Below are positions 48,292-58,829 of a stretch of 64,000 bases of DNA, in pieces (position 1 is the stretch's first letter; the number at the start of each line of letters is the position of its first letter). The stretch is from NCBI RefSeq assembly GCF_032854445.1, contig NC_088295.1, positions 73,188,028-73,252,027 on the forward strand, in the 5' to 3' direction. The notes under the pieces were generated by a model, which searched no databases, had not been told where the DNA came from, and saw only the letters and a list, made by a program, of their open reading frames with translations. The position numbers were made by a program, and so were the translations under genes. The DNA is from Liolophura sinensis. Lineage: Eukaryota > Mollusca > Polyplacophora > Chitonida > Chitonidae.

Positions 48292-49767
48292 ATGATGACT
48301 CCATCGGTTGTTTTACTGGCTGTCATGGCCATATCCTCCAGTATAGCCTGTCCAGTTCAGCCACCATGTCAGTGCAAGAACCAAACCGATCCGTATACCC
48401 TCAAACTCGAGTACATCGTTGATTGTTCTAGTCTCGGGCTTACCCTCGTCCCAAAGTTTACCGGTGGAGAAACAGTCGACAAAATACTTCTGAATGGAAA
48501 CAGAATCGTAAAGGTTTCCAATGGAAGTTTTACCGGCGTAACAACAGGCGCTATAGACCTATCCTCTAATGGTCTCCAGATAATCGCCGCTGGGGCTTTT
48601 AAGGGGTTGGAGAAGTCCCTGACGGACTTACAGCTGAGCACAAATAACCTCATTCTCCCCATACCGGGACTTCTCCGCCTCACTGCTCTCAAAACCCTCA
48701 ACCTGGACTATAACCTTAACATGAGGACAATCTACACCAAGTCCTTCTACGGGCTCACGTCTTTGACAAAGTTGGTTTTGTCCCGAAATTTCATCAACCG
48801 TTTTGAACATGGAGCTTTTGAAGGGCTACCAGCACTTACAGAGTTAAGCCTTTTCGCCTGCGACTTGCAAGAAATTCCATCAGCATTAAGTTCTTTGACC
48901 AATTTACAAACACTCAAGTTCGACCTTAATTTCATTACTAAACTTCCTGCTAACGCTTTCAGAGGCCTGTCTAACCTAAAATACCTGGAGCTAAGTCGCA
49001 ATGCGCTTACAAGCCCTGACCAAATCGATGCTGATGCCTTTAAGGGTCTAGACAATTTGGAAAAGTTGAACCTTTTCTACGACAAACTGGGAAACGTGCC
49101 TAAACATGCATTCTCCTACCTCAAAAACCTGGAATATTTGGACTTGAGCTACACAAATATAGCCCAAATAGTCAGTGGTGATTTGGCTGGCCTGAACTCC
49201 TTGACTCAACTGGACATTAGTGGCAATAGTGTTCATTTCCAACCAGGTATGTTCTCCGACGTTAGCAAGACTCTCAACTATATTCTCATTAGATCCAATG
49301 GACTAACAGCTCTGCCTATACCCGTTTTGCAGGAGGTAAAAAGCCTCCAATGGATTGACGCAGCACTAAGTGATTTCCCCAAAGATCTACCCGCAAATTT
49401 TGCTTCCGGACTTTCCATAAACAGACTTAGTTTGATGTGGATGAATCTGACCTCAATCAGACCTGATACGTTTAACGGTCTGGCTTCACCGTTACATCTG
49501 GACCTGGACTCAAACGCCCTCCGCTCACTAGACTTTGTCACCGACCTCTGTCAGTTCGGTTATATTTCTGTCAGCGAGAACCCGATCGTTTGTGACTGTC
49601 ACGTGTACAACATAACCCAGGCCCAGACCACCACCTTAGACGGCACGTGCGCTTCACCCCCGGCATATAAGGGTCTGGGTATTAGGAGTGACGAGTTCCA
49701 GCGGAAAGCCAAAGAGGATTGTAAAAACCAGCATATCGTCGGACCGGTGAAGTGTCCGTGGAAATGA
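48292..49767 (+). CDS. Secreted leucine-rich-repeat protein 1, 491 aa
   Basis: Single coding exon for a secreted LRR protein. Residues 1-19 form a signal peptide (hydrophobic VVLLAVMA core). C20, C26, C28 and C45 make an N-terminal LRR cap. About a dozen LRRs of the LxxLxLxxNxL type follow from roughly residue 60 to 420. A C-terminal cap holds CDC (434-436), C453, C477 and C488. There is no membrane segment or GPI-like tail, so the product is probably extracellular. The exon begins at 48279 after a TTTTGCAG acceptor, so the ATG (an ATGATG pair) lies 13 nt into it; the first exon is non-coding and 1.3 kb upstream. The 3' UTR has AATAAA at 49830. The paralogue at 53279 is nearly identical over the last 194 codons but only about 58% identical in residues 181-300. 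The ligand is unknown; innate recognition or matrix adhesion is inference from architecture only. Confidence 0.9.
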   Translation: MMTPSVVLLAVMAISSSIACPVQPPCQCKNQTDPYTLKLEYIVDCSSLGLTLVPKFTGGETVDKILLNGNRIVKVSNGSFTGVTTGAIDLSSNGLQIIAAGAFKGLEKSLTDLQLSTNNLILPIPGLLRLTALKTLNLDYNLNMRTIYTKSFYGLTSLTKLVLSRNFINRFEHGAFEGLPALTELSLFACDLQEIPSALSSLTNLQTLKFDLNFITKLPANAFRGLSNLKYLELSRNALTSPDQIDADAFKGLDNLEKLNLFYDKLGNVPKHAFSYLKNLEYLDLSYTNIAQIVSGDLAGLNSLTQLDISGNSVHFQPGMFSDVSKTLNYILIRSNGLTALPIPVLQEVKSLQWIDAALSDFPKDLPANFASGLSINRLSLMWMNLTSIRPDTFNGLASPLHLDLDSNALRSLDFVTDLCQFGYISVSENPIVCDCHVYNITQAQTTTLDGTCASPPAYKGLGIRSDEFQRKAKEDCKNQHIVGPVKCPWK

Positions 49768-49829
49768 AGTAAACATTTTTATGAATGCGAGAAAATAGAG
49801 AAACCAAGTCTGTACCAGCAAGTTTGTAG

Positions 49830-49835
49830 AATAAA
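49830..49835 (+). terminator. Polyadenylation signal AATAAA, LRR gene 1
   Basis: 63 nt after the stop codon. Repeated at 50183 and 50518 within the downstream cassette copies, so longer transcripts could end there. Confidence 0.6.
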
Positions 49836-50006
49836 CTGAAAAGGGTTGTACTGTTGAAGAATGTTGAAGTACTGTTTTATAGAATACATCCAGATTCCAT
49901 CTTAGGAATTGGGTAGCATATATATAATAGCTTAAACTGCTGGGATATATGTAATTGCGTAAACTCTTGTCAACGTAATTATTACCTCCTTACATTCTAT
50001 ACTGCA

Positions 50007-50793
50007 TCACCCCCGGCATATAAGGGTCTGGGTATTAGGAGTGACGAGTTCCAGCGGAAAACCAAAGAGGATTGTAAAAACAAGCATATCGTCGGACCGG
50101 TGAAGTGTCCGTGGAAATGAAGTAAAAATTTTTATAAATGTGAGAAAATAGAGAAACCAAGTCTGTACCAGCAAGTTTGTAGAATAAACTGAAAAGGGTT
50201 GTACTGTTGAATTTTCTAGAATACATCCAGATTCCATCTTAGAAATTGGGTAGCATATATATAATAGCTTAAACTGCCGGGATATATGTAATTGCGTAAA
50301 CTCTTGTCAACGTAATTATTACCTCCTTACATTCTATACTGCATCACCCCCGGCATATAAGGGTCTGGGTATTAGGAGTAACGTTCCAGCGGAAAGCCAA
50401 AGAGGATTGTAAAAACAAGCATATCGTCGGACCGGTGAAGTGTCCGTGGAAATGAAGTAAAAATGTTTATGAATGTGAGAAAATAGAGAAACCAAGTCTG
50501 TACCAGCAAGTTTGTAGAATAAACTGAAAAGGGTTGTACTGTTGAATTTTCTAGAATACATCCAGATTCCATCTTAGAAATTGGGTAGCATATATATAAT
50601 AGCTTAAACTGCCGGGATATATGTAATTGCGTAAACTCTTGTCAACGTAATTATTACCTCCTTACATTCTATACTGCATCACCCCCGGCATATAAGGGTC
50701 TGGGTATTAGGAGTAACGAGTTCCAGCGGAAAGCCAAAGAGGATTGTAAAAACCAGCATATCGTCGGACCGGTGAAGTGCCCTTGGCAATAGG
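50007..50793 (+). pseudogene. Three tandem copies of the LRR gene 3' end
   Basis: Copies start at 50007, 50344 and 50689 (spacing 337 and 345 bp; 353 bp from the matching point 49654 in gene 1). Each holds the last ~38 codons (PPAYKGLGIRS to the stop); the first two also carry the 3' UTR with AATAAA. Copy 2 has a 2-bp deletion breaking the frame near 50380. The last copy ends KCPWQ before TAG, unlike the KCPWK-TGA of the others, and is followed by unrelated sequence. No start codon or LRRs precede them, so they are unlikely to be translated alone. Confidence 0.9.
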
Positions 50794-51419
50794 TTAACAA
50801 AACTAACTGATTTTAACTGATTTTACGGATTTTAATACAGGTCAAATACAAAATATTTGACCTGTATTTGACCTGTTACATTCAGGTATCAATTACACGG
50901 ATATAGACACGGATATGTATACACGCATGAAGTTATTCTCACAATAAAACATATATTCTTCTGCTTGGAACACTTTCTGCTGTAAAGAAACCTGCCATGT
51001 AAAAGAAATGAAAAAAAGGTCTTCTGAGGCCGGTTTAAAAAAGCAATGGCAAATTTCGACTGACGTAATTTCCATGACAGCACATATGGAGAAGACTTAT
51101 GTCACTATAGTAAATGCGACTGACGCAACGTCGAGACAGCTTTGGAAAACGGGTCAAGGGACAACCATATTATTTTTGTTGTGAAACGCCATGCTCAAAA
51201 CTTTTCACTCATATCATGCCTTTATGGATGGAAGGAATAGCAACGCTCAGTACAAACCACTTACGTTTGGAAAGTGACTGGCGAACTTCTTCACGTCGTG
51301 TGGGATACGTGCAGACTTGCAAGACAAGGCATCTTCAACCAACTGCCATTGGCATGAAAGAACACAGTCAATGGCATGAGCAATAAAAACGGGGGAAATC
51401 TAAAACTTTCTGACAAAGT

Positions 51420-51490
51420 CGGGCGTGAACCGAAACCTCGCGAGGCAATGGTTTAGAAGTGTGCACCTTTCCACTGAACTACGTCACACT
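51420..51490 (-). mobile_element. tRNA-like SINE head
   Basis: Minus strand: GTGACGTAGTTCAGTGGAAA, GGTGCACACTTC, then the B-box-like GAGGTTTCGGTTCACG. The acceptor stem does not close, so it is probably a retroposon head and not a tRNA gene. Confidence 0.35.
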
Positions 51491-51916
51491 CCCCCCTGCA
51501 GAATAGCATCCTTGATCCACATGTATCTTTTTTCTTAACGAAGCTGTTTCTTGTAAGAAAACCTCTTATGTTTAACGGTTATATATAGAGCGTACAGTAA
51601 GCGAGTGATTTCTTTAAATTTTACACTCTAATACCACTTTCACACAAGTTCTATAGACTCCTCGAATTTGATAAGTGGTATGAGAATAGGACAAGTCTAT
51701 TTCACATGCCGTGTTCAGGTGATGCGATTTGTGGAATGCTATGTTCGCATGAAATAGCACTGTTTTATTTTCATTCGACATATCGTCGTGTTTGACGGGT
51801 TGATTCGACAATCTCACCGTGTGAACGCGGCTAACACACCACTTCCTTTTTAGTCCAGGAAGTATGAAACACAGTGACGCCACACTCTGCACAATTTGAA
51901 GTATACTTATGTGTGT

Positions 51917-51990
51917 AGACGACCACGGCCAGCATTATATGGTGACAGGAAATCGGGGAAATCCACTACCATCCACATGTTGCTAGTCGG
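51917..51990 (-). mobile_element. SINE family 1 fragment
   Basis: ACGACCACGGCCAGCATTAT and ATCGGGGAAATCCACTACCA match the reversed middle of the family. Confidence 0.5.
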
Positions 51991-52261
51991 TTGTTCTAAT
52001 TAATGGACATATATTATGTTATGTTCACCAGTCCGAATTACATAATGAATCATGTACCATACAAACACTTTAACAGAAAAACGTTATTGGCAAGCAAACA
52101 TGATGACTGTGCAACATTTTACTACAGCAAACCTTAGCTGGAAAAGGATGAAGATGGACTGAAAGAAAGATTCAGTCGAGTATATAACTGAGTTTGTGCG
52201 AAAATACGCAGGTGCATTATATCTACTGAATAAATAATGCGATGATCGTCTGAAAAACAAA

Positions 52262-52490
52262 AAGAGGCCAACGTGGCAGAGGTGGTTAGCGTACCAGGGC
52301 GGTGGTTAGCGTGCCAGCCCGGTGCAATGACCCACACGCCTCTCACCAATGAGGTCAAAGGCTTCATTGTCAAAAACCTGGGGATGGTAGTGGGTTTTCC
52401 CCAGGCTGCGTCCGGTTTCCCTTCACCATATTGCCGGGCGCCGTCATGTAATCTTAAGTGGGACGCAAAACACCAATCAAATAAATAAAT
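52262..52490 (+). mobile_element. SINE family 1 with partly duplicated head
   Basis: AGAGGCCAACGTGGCAGAGG, with GGTGGTTAGCGT present twice (about 52279 and 52300), body, and tail CGCAAAACACCAATCAAATA. Confidence 0.75.
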
Positions 52491-52867
52491 GAAAATTAAA
52501 GAGTACAGAGTAATTTTACCAGCTTTTTCTGTTCTCCCGGCAGCTTTCATCACAATTGATACTTCTCAGCTCAATCAAATGAAATCCTTTACCAAACATT
52601 CCCACAGAAAATGCCGGAATTCCCGCAACACCAGGTAATATACGAGCCTTAATGTGATCACCTACTGCAAAATTTGAGCTGTCTTGAGTCTATATCTGGA
52701 AGTCCTTTTGCAAAATAATCAGTTTTCACCTTAGATCTTCCGGTCACATGCTCAGAATGTCAACGTGCATGGCATTTTATCGTAGTAGAATTTCACAACA
52801 AACGTCACATAGCTAAAGGGGTTGCAACATACACCAGCGTGCGCTATCCCCACTAGCTTACGGTGTG

Positions 52868-52982
52868 TGTAAAATTATCCAGCTGACAACTTAAGAGGTT
52901 AAGATAAAGCCCACTCTTTATAAACCGGATAATTCTTCCTCTAGTCGACAAGTAGAGCGGGCAGCCAACGGGACACATATAG
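52868..52982 (+). promoter_or_regulatory. Predicted promoter and non-coding exon 1 of LRR gene 2
   Basis: GTGTAAAATTATCC near 52868, GATAA at 52903-52907, TATAAA at 52919-52924, likely start near 52950, and donor GTAAGTACTGATG from 52983. The intron would run 52983-53261 to the acceptor before the coding exon. Confidence 0.65.
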
Positions 52983-53278
52983 GTAAGTACTGATGCTGGC
53001 TTTCTCCACCTTGTATTTTTCAGCTTGAAAGTCAGTAGAAAACACGAGTGGTCGCATCCAGCTTATATATTTAACACACTTTTTATTGTGGGGTATGAGA
53101 ATCACTGTAAAGATACAGCATTTGTTTTTACATATGCCGGGTGGCACATTTTGCTGACCATAAGGCATGCCTTATAATGCCAATTTCTATTGTCTATCTC
53201 AGCATGTGAGCGCTTAGTACAAGCAACACAATGTACATTTTGTCTTTTGAATCGTTTCAGGTTGAGTAAAGTTCAGCC

Positions 53279-54757
53279 ATGGCATCCCGATTCCTGGTAT
53301 TATTGATTGTCGCGCTGGCGTCATCTTCTACACTGGCCTGTCCAGTCCAGCCGCCATGTCAGTGTAGTAACAAGACAAATCCTTACACCCTCAAACTCGA
53401 GTACATCGTGGATTGTTCTAGTCTCGGACTTACCCTCGTCCCAAAGTTTACCGGTGGAGAAAAAGTTGATAGAATCCTTCTCAATGGAAACAAAATCATC
53501 AAGGTTTCCAATGGAAGTTTTATCGGTGTAACAACAGGCGCGATAGACCTATCCTCTAATGGTCTCCAGATAATCGCAGCTGGGGCTTTTGAGGGGTTGG
53601 AGAAGTCCCTGACGGACATACAACTGAGCACAAATAACCTCATTCTCCCCATACCGGGCCTCCTCCGCCTCACTGCTCTCAAAACCCTCAACCTGGACTA
53701 CAACCCTAACATGAGGACCATCTACACCAAGTCCTTCTACGGACTCACGTCTTTGACAAAATTGGTTTTGTCCCGAAGTTACATCAACCGCTTTGAACAA
53801 GGGGCGTTTGAAGGGCTACCAGCGCTTACTGATTTAGATTTTTACGGTAACCTCTTGTCCGAAGTTCCGCCAGAATTAAGCGTTCTGACTAATTTACAAA
53901 CGCTTAACTTCGATGCTAATGATATCAGTCAAATCCCTGCCGATGCCTTTAAAGGTCTACCCAACCTTAAAGAGTTACAGCTAAGTCGTAATAAGTTTAG
54001 TGGTGCCGGTCAAATCGATGCTGATGCCTTTAAGGGTCTAGACAATTTGGAAATACTGGGCTTTTACTACGATATGCTAGGACACATTCCTAAACAAACA
54101 TTCTCACACCTCAAAAAGCTGACAAATCTGGACATGAGCTACAACAGCTTGACCAAAATCTCGCTTGGTGATTTGGCTGGCCTGAACTCCTTGACTCAAC
54201 TGGACATTAGTGGCAATAGTGTTCATTTCCAACCAGGTATGTTCTCCGACGTTAGCAAGACTCTCAACTATATTCTCATTAGATCCAATGGACTAACAGC
54301 TCTGCCTATAGCCGCTTTGCAGGAGGTAAAAAGCCTCCAATGGATTGACGCAGCACTAAGTGATTTCCCCAAAGATCTACCCGCAAATTTTGCTTCCGGA
54401 CTTTCCATAAACAGACTTAGTTTGATGTGGATGAATCTGACCTCAATCAGACCTGATACGTTTAACGGTCTGGCTTCACCGTTACATCTGGACCTGGACT
54501 CAAACGCCCTCCGCTCACTAGACTTTGTCACCGACCTCTGTCAGTTCGGTTATATTTCTGTCAGCGAGAACCCGATCGTTTGTGACTGTCACGTGTACAA
54601 CATAACCCAGGCCCAGACCACCACCTTAGACGGCACGTGCGCTTCACCCCCGGCATATAAGGGTCTGGGTATTAGGAGTGACGAGTTCCAGCGGAAAGCC
54701 AAAGAGGATTGTAAAAACAAGCATATCGTCGGACCGGTGAAGTGTCCGTGGAAATGA
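53279..54757 (+). CDS. Secreted leucine-rich-repeat protein 2, 492 aa
   Basis: Paralogue of the LRR gene about 5 kb upstream, same strand and architecture: signal peptide (residues 1-20, LVLLIVALASSSTLA), cysteine cap CPVQPPCQC, LRRs to about residue 421, then a C-terminal cap with CDC and three further cysteines, no membrane anchor. The exon starts at 53262 after a CGTTTCAG acceptor; the ATG is 17 nt in, in the context GCCATGG. A TATA promoter and short non-coding exon lie at 52919-52982. AATAAA is at 54820. Against gene 1, hand counts give 14 differences in 152 residues after the N-terminal cap cysteines, 50 in the next 120, and 3 in the last 194. The central changes fall mainly in the xxLxLxx strand positions that build the concave face. 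Both copies are full length and look functional. Confidence 0.9.
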   Translation: MASRFLVLLIVALASSSTLACPVQPPCQCSNKTNPYTLKLEYIVDCSSLGLTLVPKFTGGEKVDRILLNGNKIIKVSNGSFIGVTTGAIDLSSNGLQIIAAGAFEGLEKSLTDIQLSTNNLILPIPGLLRLTALKTLNLDYNPNMRTIYTKSFYGLTSLTKLVLSRSYINRFEQGAFEGLPALTDLDFYGNLLSEVPPELSVLTNLQTLNFDANDISQIPADAFKGLPNLKELQLSRNKFSGAGQIDADAFKGLDNLEILGFYYDMLGHIPKQTFSHLKKLTNLDMSYNSLTKISLGDLAGLNSLTQLDISGNSVHFQPGMFSDVSKTLNYILIRSNGLTALPIAALQEVKSLQWIDAALSDFPKDLPANFASGLSINRLSLMWMNLTSIRPDTFNGLASPLHLDLDSNALRSLDFVTDLCQFGYISVSENPIVCDCHVYNITQAQTTTLDGTCASPPAYKGLGIRSDEFQRKAKEDCKNKHIVGPVKCPWK

Positions 54758-54819
54758 AGTAAAAATGTTTATGAATGTGAGAAAATAGAGAAACCAAGTC
54801 TGTACCAGCAAGTTTGTAG

Positions 54820-54825
54820 AATAAA
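54820..54825 (+). terminator. Polyadenylation signal AATAAA, LRR gene 2
   Basis: Same distance from the stop codon as in LRR gene 1; the surrounding 3' UTR is almost identical. Confidence 0.6.
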
Positions 54826-57603
54826 CTGAAAACGGTTGTACTGTTGAATTTTCTAGAATACATCCAGATTCCATCTTAGGAATTGGGTAGCATATATATA
54901 ATAGCTTAAACTGTTGGGATATATGTAATTGCGTAAACTCTTGTCAACGTAATTATTACCTCCTTACATTCTATACTGTATAGAGCCTTCCATTTTTACT
55001 TCCGTAAAATTACCATTTGTCATTAAATATGACGACTTATATATGAATTTTTTGCTGGAACATCAGATGGTACAAACCAAATTGCCAAATTCTAAACTAT
55101 CGTTGCCATTATACAACTACTTAACTTACCTACAACTATGAAGGCCAAAATGTGCATTGCTTGTGCTATAATATTAAACAGCTTCTGTGTTCCTCTTAAA
55201 ATTGTTTGTGAGAAAGCATGCTTTGTAGAGAAAGACATTGATATAGATCCCACTTGTTTGCCAATCTTCTCTTTGGCTCGGAAATAATACACAGTTTAAA
55301 CTAAGACCAACACAACAGCCTGAGGTTTTCGTCATGTTGTAATCAAACAGTGAGGCAGCGTCATAATAAATGTGTCGGCATTGGGTATCTCAGGGTTGCC
55401 GCCGGGAAAGAAACGGTTCTTAAGGACGTTGGAGGGCCCAATAACCTATGTTTTCCTAGACTTTCCTGGGCCATTCAGACTAAGTAAAACCCTTTTGCGG
55501 AGGTCCATTTGGAACATAATGCAAGATGATATTTGAGATTGGATAATCAACTATATTTAAAGTCAAATCATAAAATAAACTCTTTTTCAAGGGCATTCAA
55601 AAGTTGAAATACTATCATTAAAATTCACGTTATGTCAAGGATTTTAAGAACCAGTCACTGTTAGTAGCAGACATGGTGGTAGACCAAAGATATATCGTTG
55701 TCACCAACGGCACTACCTATATTCATACGTAAATATTTCAACATACACATTATTATATGCAAACAGCACAGTAAAACATGTCTCCTTATTTAAGTGTTTC
55801 CACTTAAACAAACCTCAACACGTGGCAAATCGTACCAGTCAGCTGACATAAAACCTGTGAATATGTCTGGTCCGTACATAAGGATCTGTGTATAGATCAA
55901 TCTTTGCCGGTTGACAAGGACATATCTTTTTCTATAACACAGCCGTAGTAATGTTGGTCATCCCCAATCCAGAACTGAATACATATATAACTGCAAAAAT
56001 TTAAAGTGTCGGAGAAAATAATTTTCGTGCTGAATGCCTGAAGAATTCACAGCAAAGTGCATTTACTGCATGTATTCTCATTTTATAAATGCGTCTCATC
56101 TGTAATTTAACACATATTACTGTTTTTTTTAGCCACGTAAACCCACACTATGTTAACGCCGTGAATGGGTGACAAATGATCACTAAGACCTGTCACTAAG
56201 CTAGGCTATGGTCATCTTTCAGAAGGTTTGTCCGGTACATACCGAAGTGTGGTGGTTTTAATTGGATTTTGAACAGGGAAACATACCTGCAGAAGTTCGG
56301 TGTATCGTAGACAATGTCGACCGCTAAAGTTTGCCCTAAACATGTCAAAGATATACAATTGTACCAAGGCGTGGGTACTATTTGTGAAACTATTCCACGG
56401 TCCAAAACCATGTATGTCAAAATGATCACTGCCTGTATTTATCCTTTTCCTTTCTAATACAAAAAAAACATAAACTGCGCAAAGAAATACTCTATAAAGA
56501 CACTATATATAACAGCCGCATAAACATATATGCTGACAGATCGTTCCCCTGTTTATGTCCTATAGATATGTTCTATTTAAAATTATTGGGATAACAATTA
56601 TTACTATAGACATAAAATATACAAACATCAATTCAAATATGCAGATAAATTTGGATTTCAACAATTTTGAAAGATTCAAAAATGTAACAAATAGCAAAGT
56701 TTTTCACTTAAATTACTTGAAGAGATAAGCGCAAATTCAATCGAATCTTCGGTTATATTGTAGAATAGACCACAAAAATTTCACAAAATATCGGCCTCAT
56801 CTGTGCAAATGTTACCGTTCAAATTGGTAAACTCATTCAAACTTTCAAAATGGTTTTTAAACTAAAAATAGTACAGCTGCGAGCCTAATATTTTGTGAAA
56901 GGCAAGAATTTAAACCATTCTTGGCAGTTAAAAAACAGAGATTTGGTAGCAAGGCCATCCAAGTGCTCGCCTATAGGAGACATATGAATGCAAAACTTCA
57001 GCTCAATACACGAAGTACTGAAATCGTGAATTTAGTCATTTACGATAACTGATACGCACACAGAGCATCAGCCATGGAACACCCCCTCGTGTCACTGCTC
57101 TGTTTATGCATATAAATATCCATACAGGCTGTACTTTTTGAGATACCACCCCTAACATTTTGTTTGACATTGCTTTCCCTGTTATTGGACGCAGACGCTC
57201 AGGGTACGACATAAACTACGCCTGTACAGTACGAGCGCGATAAATATTGATCACATAGGCGAATTTGTATTTTTTTTCCCCTAAATTTCCGGTATAAAGC
57301 CTCTGTGAGTGAAAATTTACAGAAATATAAGACAGGCGTTTCATATTCTGTCTTGTCAGTGTCAGATTGCGACTGCAGGTCAGGTGTATAATAAATGTTT
57401 TTTACATACAGCGCACTTACAATCTAACACTAACGGTATATATGCACGTGAGAATATCACAACACTGTATAGCAGTCAAAACCAACCCCTCTTCACCGTG
57501 TTTAAACAAAACTAATAACCTTTGGACATTCTAAACACATACAAAGTAAACACTTTAAGATTTCAACCGCACAAGTGAACTGATATAGCTGTTCAACCAA
57601 GAA

Positions 57604-57922
57604 CAGCTTTAAAAAAAATAAAAACGATGACACATATCTTATGTGTCAATGTTGACACATAGTGAATTACAGTCATGCCAGTAAACAGTCATAACCCATG
57701 CCATTTAAAAAGATATCGCTATGATTTACATGTAGTAAGAGGAACAACTCTTTACATCGGTTATAAATAAAATAAAACAGCTTTGAAAAAAATAAAAACG
57801 ATGACACATATCTTAGTCATGCCAGTAAACAGTCATAACCCATGCCATTTAAAAAGATATCGCTATGATTTACATGTAGTAACAGGAATAACTCTTTACA
57901 TCGGTTATAATAAAATAAAACA
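57604..57922. repeat. Tandem duplication of about 175 bp with an indel
   Basis: Copies at 57604 and 57779, nearly identical (ACGATGACACATATCTTA, TTAAAAAGATATCGCTATG). The first has about 30 extra bases containing the palindrome ATGTGTCAATGTTGACACAT. Confidence 0.9.
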
Positions 57923-57997
57923 TAGCTTAGGTGCTGTTCTGCGACACTTAAAAAACTGCAAGGTGCAGTGGAGTGATCAAGGCTTAAAACATAAAGC

Positions 57998-58497
57998 GGG
58001 TCCTCCGTGGCTCAGTTGGTTAGCGCGCTAGCGCAGCATAATGACCCAGAAGCATCTCACCAATACGTGGCTCAGTCGGTTAGCGCGTGAAGCGCAGCGT
58101 AATGACCCAGGAGCCTCTCACCAATGCAGTCGCTGTGAGTTCAAGTCCAGCTCATGCTGGCTTCCTCTCCGTACGTGGGAAGGTCTGCAAGCATCCTGCG
58201 GATGGTCGTGGGTTTCCTCCCACCATAATGCTGACCGCCGTCGTATAAGTGAAATATCCTTGAGTACGGCGTAAGACACCAATCAAATAAATAAATAAAT
58301 CTCACCAATGCGATCGCTGCGAGTTCAAGTCCAGCTCATGCTGCTTTTCTCCCGGCCGTATGTGGGCAGGTATGCCAGCAACCTGCGGATGGTCGTAGGT
58401 TTCCCCCGGGTTCTGCCGGGTTTCCTCCCACCATAATGTCGTCGTATAAGTGAAATATTCTTGAGTACGGCGTAAAACACCAATCAAATAAATAAAA
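57998..58497 (+). mobile_element. SINE family 1 tandem dimer with doubled head
   Basis: A first head (GTGGCTCAGTTGGTTAGCGC) is followed within about 60 bp by a second (CGTGGCTCAGTCGGTTAGCG), one body and a tail to 58298. A second headless copy starts directly after the AAAT tail (CTCACCAATGCGATCGCTGC) and runs to 58497 with its own tail. Confidence 0.8.
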
Positions 58498-58758
58498 CAT
58501 AAAGCACAGCCAGTTCAATCCAGCTTTCGCAGGCTTTAGTTGGTGCCTTAATCTTGCCGGTTAAGTGACAGCGTAAAATTTTCACTGTTTGCTTTAAAAC
58601 GCATATTTTTCACTCTTAACCCTAGTTGTCGTCATCCAGTATTATAATTTACTTCAACTTGGACAAGGGGTCTGCGCTACACACCTGTTGAATAATTCAT
58701 TGAATAAAGCTGAAGATTAAATCAGTATTTCAATTAAAACCAAGACAGGTTTTACTTT

Positions 58759-58829
58759 TATTCATTTATTTATTTATTTGATTGGTGTTCGGCCATTCGC
58801 AGGTTGCTGGCAGATCTTCCATCGTACGG
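58759..58829 (-). mobile_element. SINE family 1 with internal deletion
   Basis: The tail TTATTTGATTGGTGTTCGG jumps straight to CATTCGCAGGTTGCTGGCAG; about 90 bp of body is missing. Confidence 0.6.

Larger units (their letters stand above)
50794..52860. other. Spacer between the LRR genes
   Basis: Apart from SINE pieces I see a short inverted repeat at about 50838-50875 (CAGGTCAAATAC and its mirror GTATTTGACCTG). Nothing gene-like. Confidence 0.5.

Noticed and set aside
48369-49541. Minus-strand open frames opposite the LRR genes
   Set aside because: Shadows of the LRR coding strand. They recur opposite both paralogues only because the sequences are alike.
50007-50793. VLR-style somatic assembly cassettes
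   Set aside because: The copies contain only the end of the C-cap and 3' UTR, not whole LRR modules, and the germline LRR genes are already complete. Simple unequal duplication explains them.
57998-58140. Two adjacent tRNA genes
   Set aside because: The A-box-like stretches belong to SINE heads: no closing acceptor stem, and a SINE body and AAAT tail follow.
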